Assembly: GCF_019237615.1 (NCBI RefSeq)
Contig: NZ_JAFAGT010000035.1
Location: 1 to 53,830 of the forward strand
From: Roseateles sp.
GTDB taxonomy: Bacteria; Pseudomonadota; Gammaproteobacteria; Burkholderiales; Burkholderiaceae_C
Direction: 5' to 3'
Length of the DNA: 53,830 nucleotides
Both the position numbers and the translations under genes were made by a program. Below the pieces are notes generated by a model. It ran no database searches, had not been told where the DNA came from, and saw only the letters and a list, made by a program, of their open reading frames with translations. Below, in pieces: positions 50,491 through 53,830 of the stretch; positions within the stretch are counted from its first letter, which is position 1, and every line of letters begins with the position of its first letter.

Positions 50491-51923
50491 ACCCCCTCCG
50501 AACCCCAGGGCAGCATCATCGACAGCAGCAGCAGCTTCTCGAACTCGGGGGCGAAGTTGGCGACGATGGCCTCGGGGTCGGGGCACAGGCCGGTGTCGGT
50601 GATGAGGCCGAACTGAACGCGGCCGGCATAGGTCAGGATGCTGACCCCCATACCGATGTCACCAGACTGCGGCACCCAGAACATCACCTTCTCGACCGTC
50701 GAGCCGCAGAATTTCAGCGCCTCGGCCGGGCCGGGCACGTTGGTCATGACGGCCGTCGCCTTCCTGGCGAAGATGTTCAGCATCGCATGCTGGACCGGCT
50801 TGATCAGCAGGCCGGCGACCGACAGCAGGCCGAAGGCCATCACCGGCTGGAAGCTGCCCTTGAGTTCGCTCATGCGCGCGCGCACCGCGAACAGCCGCTC
50901 CACGGGGTTGGCGATGCCTATGGGCAGCACCAGCGGCACCAGGCCGAAGCGGTTGCCCAGCTGCCAGGCGTGCTCCAGCGGGCGCAAGTTGACCGGCACC
51001 ATCGCCCGGATCTCCTTGCCCGCGGGGTCCTCGCCCCTGGCCGCAAGGTAGCGGCCGATGGCGCCGGCGGCGCAAGCCAGCAACACGTCGTTGATGGACG
51101 CGCCCAGCGCCTTGCCGACGGCCTTGACCTCGGCAAGCGCCAGGTTGTCGTCCCAGGCCACGGTCTTGCCCAGGCCGGGCTTGCCCTTGAGCCGCGTGGG
51201 CGAGTCGTCGGGCATCAGCGCGAACGCCGCCACGTCGGACACGGCCTGGTAGCCCATGCGGGCCATCTCCAGCGACGAATCCATGGGCGTGCCGCCGCTC
51301 AGGGCCAGGTCCATCCCCTTGGCCACGCCCTTGCCGGTCATGCCTATGGCCTTGACCGTCATGTTGCTGATGGGTCGCAGGAAAGCGTCGAGCAGCCAGT
51401 CCGTCTCCTGCGCCTCCTCGGGCCCGGCGGCCCGCCGGGGCGGCGCCTTGCCACCGTCGGTGATGGACAGCATGACGGCAATCAGCGCGATGCCGTCGGC
51501 GATGCAATGGTGGATGCGGGCGATCAGCGCGCTCGTGCCGTCGCCCATGTCCTCGATGAGCTGGAACTGCCACAGCGGGTGCGCCGGGTCCAGCGGCTGC
51601 GAGCACAGCTCGCCGACGCGCTGGCGCAGCACCTCGTCGCGGCTCTGGCCACGCAGCGGCAGCGGCGCCTCGGCAACGACATGGCGGGCGATGTCGAAAT
51701 CCTCGTCCACCACCCATTGCGCGCCCAGCAGCGCATCCTCGACGACGCGCTGCCGAAAGCGCGGGTACTGCAGCAGCCGCTGGGCCACCCGCTCCCGCAA
51801 CGCGTCCAGCTGAATGCCCGGGCGGATGGACCAGACTCCGACGATCATCATCAGGTTGGCCTCGGTATCCATGCGCAGCCAGGCCGTATCCACCTTGGAC
51901 ATGCGTTCGCTCATCTGGCCCAC
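50487..51923 (-). CDS. Wax ester synthase/diacylglycerol acyltransferase (WS/DGAT) family protein
   Basis: 478 aa. The catalytic HHxxxDG motif is present as IHHCIADGIALI, with DTAWLRMDTEANLM at the N-terminus, the late NDVLLACAAGAIGRYL and the VPVNLRPLEHAWQLGNR region (split), and TNVPGPAE near the end. It would transfer acyl-CoA to alcohols or diacylglycerol, making storage lipids. The GTG at 51923 is chosen for the AGGAG 5 bp upstream; an ATG at 51914 is possible. Divergent from an acyl-CoA-binding protein gene, a sensible functional partner. Confidence 0.91.
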   Translation of the reverse strand: MGQMSERMSKVDTAWLRMDTEANLMMIVGVWSIRPGIQLDALRERVAQRLLQYPRFRQRVVEDALLGAQWVVDEDFDIARHVVAEAPLPLRGQSRDEVLRQRVGELCSQPLDPAHPLWQFQLIEDMGDGTSALIARIHHCIADGIALIAVMLSITDGGKAPPRRAAGPEEAQETDWLLDAFLRPISNMTVKAIGMTGKGVAKGMDLALSGGTPMDSSLEMARMGYQAVSDVAAFALMPDDSPTRLKGKPGLGKTVAWDDNLALAEVKAVGKALGASINDVLLACAAGAIGRYLAARGEDPAGKEIRAMVPVNLRPLEHAWQLGNRFGLVPLVLPIGIANPVERLFAVRARMSELKGSFQPVMAFGLLSVAGLLIKPVQHAMLNIFARKATAVMTNVPGPAEALKFCGSTVEKVMFWVPQSGDIGMGVSILTYAGRVQFGLITDTGLCPDPEAIVANFAPEFEKLLLLSMMLPWGSEGV

Positions 51924-52021
51924 TGCGTCTCCTCGCAAGCTGTTTTTCGGGGCCTAAACTCGACGGCCCGTCGACCGATTGTCACCAGATCGACGCCCCT
52001 GATTCAGCCTGGAGAAACCCC

Positions 52022-52273
52022 GTGAGCCTGAAAGACCAATTCGAAGCTGCCGTGGCCGACTCGAAGAACCTGCCCGAGCGGCCCGACAACATGACGCTGC
52101 TGAAGATCTATGCGCTCTACAAGCAGGGCAGCAGCGGCGACGTACAGGACAAGCGCCCTGGCTTTACCGACATGGTCGGCCGCGCAAAATGGGATGCCTG
52201 GAACGAGCTCAAGGGCACTGACGGCGACGACGCGATGCAGCAATACGTCGACCTGATCGAATCGCTGAAATAG
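52022..52273 (+). CDS. Acyl-CoA-binding protein (ACBP)
   Basis: 83 aa, the size and fold of the ACBP family: SLKDQFEAAVADSKNLPERP, LLKIYALYKQGSSGDV and GRAKWDAWNELKG are the characteristic helices, with the ligand-contacting Tyr/Lys/Trp. It buffers and carries long-chain acyl-CoA in the cytosol. GTG start preceded by CTGGAGA. It diverges from the WS/DGAT gene with 98 bp between starts, so both may share a control region. Confidence 0.94.
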   Translation: MSLKDQFEAAVADSKNLPERPDNMTLLKIYALYKQGSSGDVQDKRPGFTDMVGRAKWDAWNELKGTDGDDAMQQYVDLIESLK

Positions 52274-52350
52274 CGAGCCCCTCGCCCGGTCTGGCAGCGC
52301 CGGACGCGCGCCGCCGCGGGCCGAGACACCGGCCTCTGCGTCAGCAAGAC

Positions 52351-52369
52351 AACCGGCTTCAGGCCGGTT
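52351..52369. terminator. Terminator between convergent ACBP and PHA-type genes
   Basis: AACCGGC (52351-52357) pairs with GCCGGTT (52363-52369) across TTCAG, followed by TCTTCTT. It overlaps the last codons of the convergent gene, so it may serve the plus-strand transcript mainly. Confidence 0.65.
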
Positions 52370-52682
52370 TCTTCTTGGCCGGCGCCTTCTTCTGCGCCGC
52401 CAGCAGGCCGTCCAGCTCCTTCTGGATCTCGCCCTCTATGGTCTGCCTGAAGGCGCCCAGCAGGAAGCCGAGCCGGGCCACCAGCTCGAAGTGGTCGGCC
52501 GCCACGGTCAGCTCGCCGCTAACGCCGGCACGCGTGAACTCGACGGTGTCGCTCGCCTCGCCCTCGAGCACCGTGCACTCCATGTCGAACTTCTGCTCGA
52601 CCTTCTCGGCCCACTTCCAGGCAATCTCCCTGGCCTTCTTGAGGCCCAGCGCATGGTCTCGGTGGATGCGGATCTCGGCCAT
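52359..52682 (-). CDS. Polyhydroxyalkanoic acid system family protein
   Basis: 107 aa. EIRIHRDHALGLKKAREIA and WAEKVEQKFDMECTVLEG match small proteins found near PHA synthesis genes (PHA_gran_rgn family); the body is a beta-rich fold followed by a helix (IQKELDGLLAAQ) and a Lys/Ala tail (KKAPAKKKPA). Role at the granule surface is suggested for the family, not proven. No phaC is in the window. Confidence 0.82.
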   Translation of the reverse strand: MAEIRIHRDHALGLKKAREIAWKWAEKVEQKFDMECTVLEGEASDTVEFTRAGVSGELTVAADHFELVARLGFLLGAFRQTIEGEIQKELDGLLAAQKKAPAKKKPA

Positions 52683-52831
52683 CTGCGGCCCTCCTTGTCT
52701 CGTGGCCCGCACTCTACCGCCGACGACCCGGTGCACGCATACTGCGGCGCCTAAGACAGAGACTCGGGCGGCAGCGCTGGCCGGCCTGTTCGGCAGGCGC
52801 AAGATGCCGGCCCCACCTCCACCTCCCGACC

Positions 52832-53746
52832 ATGCCCCAACACCTTCCCCTGCATGCCCACCTGACCGACGTCGGGCCTCTCGTCTACGGCTGCATGGCC
52901 TTGGGCGGAGACTGGGGCGGCGCCCCCGTCTCCGAGGCTGACATCGCCCAGGCCCACGCGGCCGTCGAGGCGGCGCTGGACATCGGCGTGAAGCTGTTCG
53001 ACCACGCCGACATCTACCGCCGCGGCAAGGCCGAGGCGGTGTTCGGCGCGCTGATCAGGCGCGACGCGGGCCTGCGCGCCAGGATCAGGCTGCAGAGCAA
53101 ATGCGGCATCCGCTTTGGTGACGACGCCAACGTCGGCCGCTACGACCTCAGCGCAGACCACATCGAGAAGAGTGTCGACGGCATCCTGCAGCGCCTGGCC
53201 GTCGAGCGCATCGACATCTTGCTGCTGCACCGCCCGGACGCGCTGATGGAGCCCGCCGAGGTCGCACGCGCCTTTGGCCGGCTCAAGGCGGCCGGCAAGG
53301 TCGGGCACCTGGGCGTGTCCAACATGCATGCCGGCCAGATGCGCTGGCTCCAGACCGCGCTGGGCGAGCCTCTGGTCGTCAACCAGCTGGAGCTGAGCCT
53401 GGCCAAGCTGGACGCCCTCGACGTCGGCACCACCTTCAATGACCCGCAGGCGGCCACGCGGCCCGGCGGCATCGCCTGGGCCGGCACGCTGGAGTACGCG
53501 CAGCAGCACGGCGTGCAGTTGCAGGCCTGGGGCTCGCTGGCGCAGGGGCGCTTCAGCGACCCGGCAGCATCCGCCGCCGCCCAGGCCGTGCATGAGATCG
53601 CCGAGGCCCACCGCACGACGGTCAACGCCGTGCTGCTGGCCTGGCTGCTGCGCCATCCGGCCGGCATCCAGCCAGTCATCGGCAGCGGCAACGCAGAGCG
53701 CACCCGCGCCTGCGGCGATGCCACCAGGATTCAGCTGAGAGCCTGA
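52832..53746 (+). CDS. Aldo/keto reductase (YdhF-like)
   Basis: 304 aa, cytosolic NADPH-dependent oxidoreductase fold. The catalytic tetrad is visible: Asp and Tyr in FDHADIYRRGKAE, Lys in LQSKCGIRF, His in ILLLHRPDALMEP. LGVSNMHAGQM and the C-terminal VIGSGNAERTR bind the cofactor. Substrate unknown. No clear link to the neighbouring lipid genes. Confidence 0.93.
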   Translation: MPQHLPLHAHLTDVGPLVYGCMALGGDWGGAPVSEADIAQAHAAVEAALDIGVKLFDHADIYRRGKAEAVFGALIRRDAGLRARIRLQSKCGIRFGDDANVGRYDLSADHIEKSVDGILQRLAVERIDILLLHRPDALMEPAEVARAFGRLKAAGKVGHLGVSNMHAGQMRWLQTALGEPLVVNQLELSLAKLDALDVGTTFNDPQAATRPGGIAWAGTLEYAQQHGVQLQAWGSLAQGRFSDPAASAAAQAVHEIAEAHRTTVNAVLLAWLLRHPAGIQPVIGSGNAERTRACGDATRIQLRA

Positions 53747-53770
53747 GAGTTTTTCTCCACCGCCCTTTGC

Positions 53771-53786
53771 TGGCACGAAACTGGCA
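53771..53786 (+). promoter_or_regulatory. Sigma-54-type promoter at the right edge
   Basis: TGGCACG (53771-53777), four bases, then TGGCA (53782-53786): the -24 GG and -12 GC are 10 bp apart, as required, with one mismatch from TTGCA. It points rightward, out of the window, away from the aldo/keto reductase. A nitrogen-control gene such as glnK or glnA is a usual downstream partner; that is inference. Confidence 0.7.
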
Positions 53787-53830
53787 TGTGCTGAGGCATG
53801 AGTGATGCCAGGCACCAAGGTGATGCGTCG

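Overview
The window is high-GC (roughly 70%) DNA with dense, overlapping genes. Gene content and order (TPR-lolB-ispE-tRNA-prs-rplY ... pth; hisG-hisD ... hisC-hisB-hisH-hisA-hisF; YadGH-type ABC transporter near bolA) point to a betaproteobacterium of the order Burkholderiales, most likely the Rubrivivax/Leptothrix/Roseateles (Pelomonas, Mitsuaria) group. The assignment rests on gene order and protein style; no rRNA is present. I see no insertion sequence, prophage or CRISPR array.

Layout. (1) 143-4145, minus: a chemoreceptor with a CheR/CheB tether, a small membrane protein, and mutY-mutM for 8-oxoguanine repair. (2) 4188-9208, plus: secreted TPR protein, lolB, ispE, tRNA-Gln(TTG), prs, rplY. 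(3) 9259-18343, minus: a four-gene RND multidrug efflux operon of the MuxABC-OpmB type, placed between rplY and pth. (4) 18426-19480, plus: pth and a DUF4124-like secreted protein. (5) 19492-33800, plus: a cobalamin riboswitch with an attached intrinsic terminator, then about 14 tightly packed genes: the B12 receptor btuB, the ABC importer btuFCD, cobU, cobB, cobO, a DUF1636-like Cys-rich protein, cobD, cobC, cobQ, cobT, cobS and an alpha-ribazole phosphatase, followed by an S1/P1 nuclease. The corrin-ring methylases are not here, so the cluster covers uptake, late synthesis and salvage. (6) 33769-42567, minus: hisG-hisD, a solute-binding-like gene, a ribbon-helix-helix/PIN toxin-antitoxin pair with a striking double-palindrome operator, then hisC-hisB-hisH-hisA-hisF-rsmD-coaD-ferredoxin. 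The PIN gene overlaps hisC by 4 bp, so histidine genes appear coupled to the TA module. (7) 42650-47660, minus: bolA/ibaG, a three-gene flavin dehydrogenase cassette (monohaem cytochrome c, GMC oxidoreductase, Tat-signal subunit 3), and an ABC-2 exporter. (8) 47886-53746: a TetR regulator with a TPR gene, two small secreted proteins, a wax-ester-synthase/DGAT-type acyltransferase divergent from an acyl-CoA-binding protein, a PHA-granule-type protein and an aldo/keto reductase. The right edge carries a sigma-54-type promoter for a gene outside the window.

Most of the sequence is ordinary core genome. The best candidates for something undescribed are the TA module wired into the his operon, the DUF1636-like protein fused by overlap to cobO inside the B12 operon, the nuclease at the tail of that operon, and the dehydrogenase cassette inserted next to bolA.
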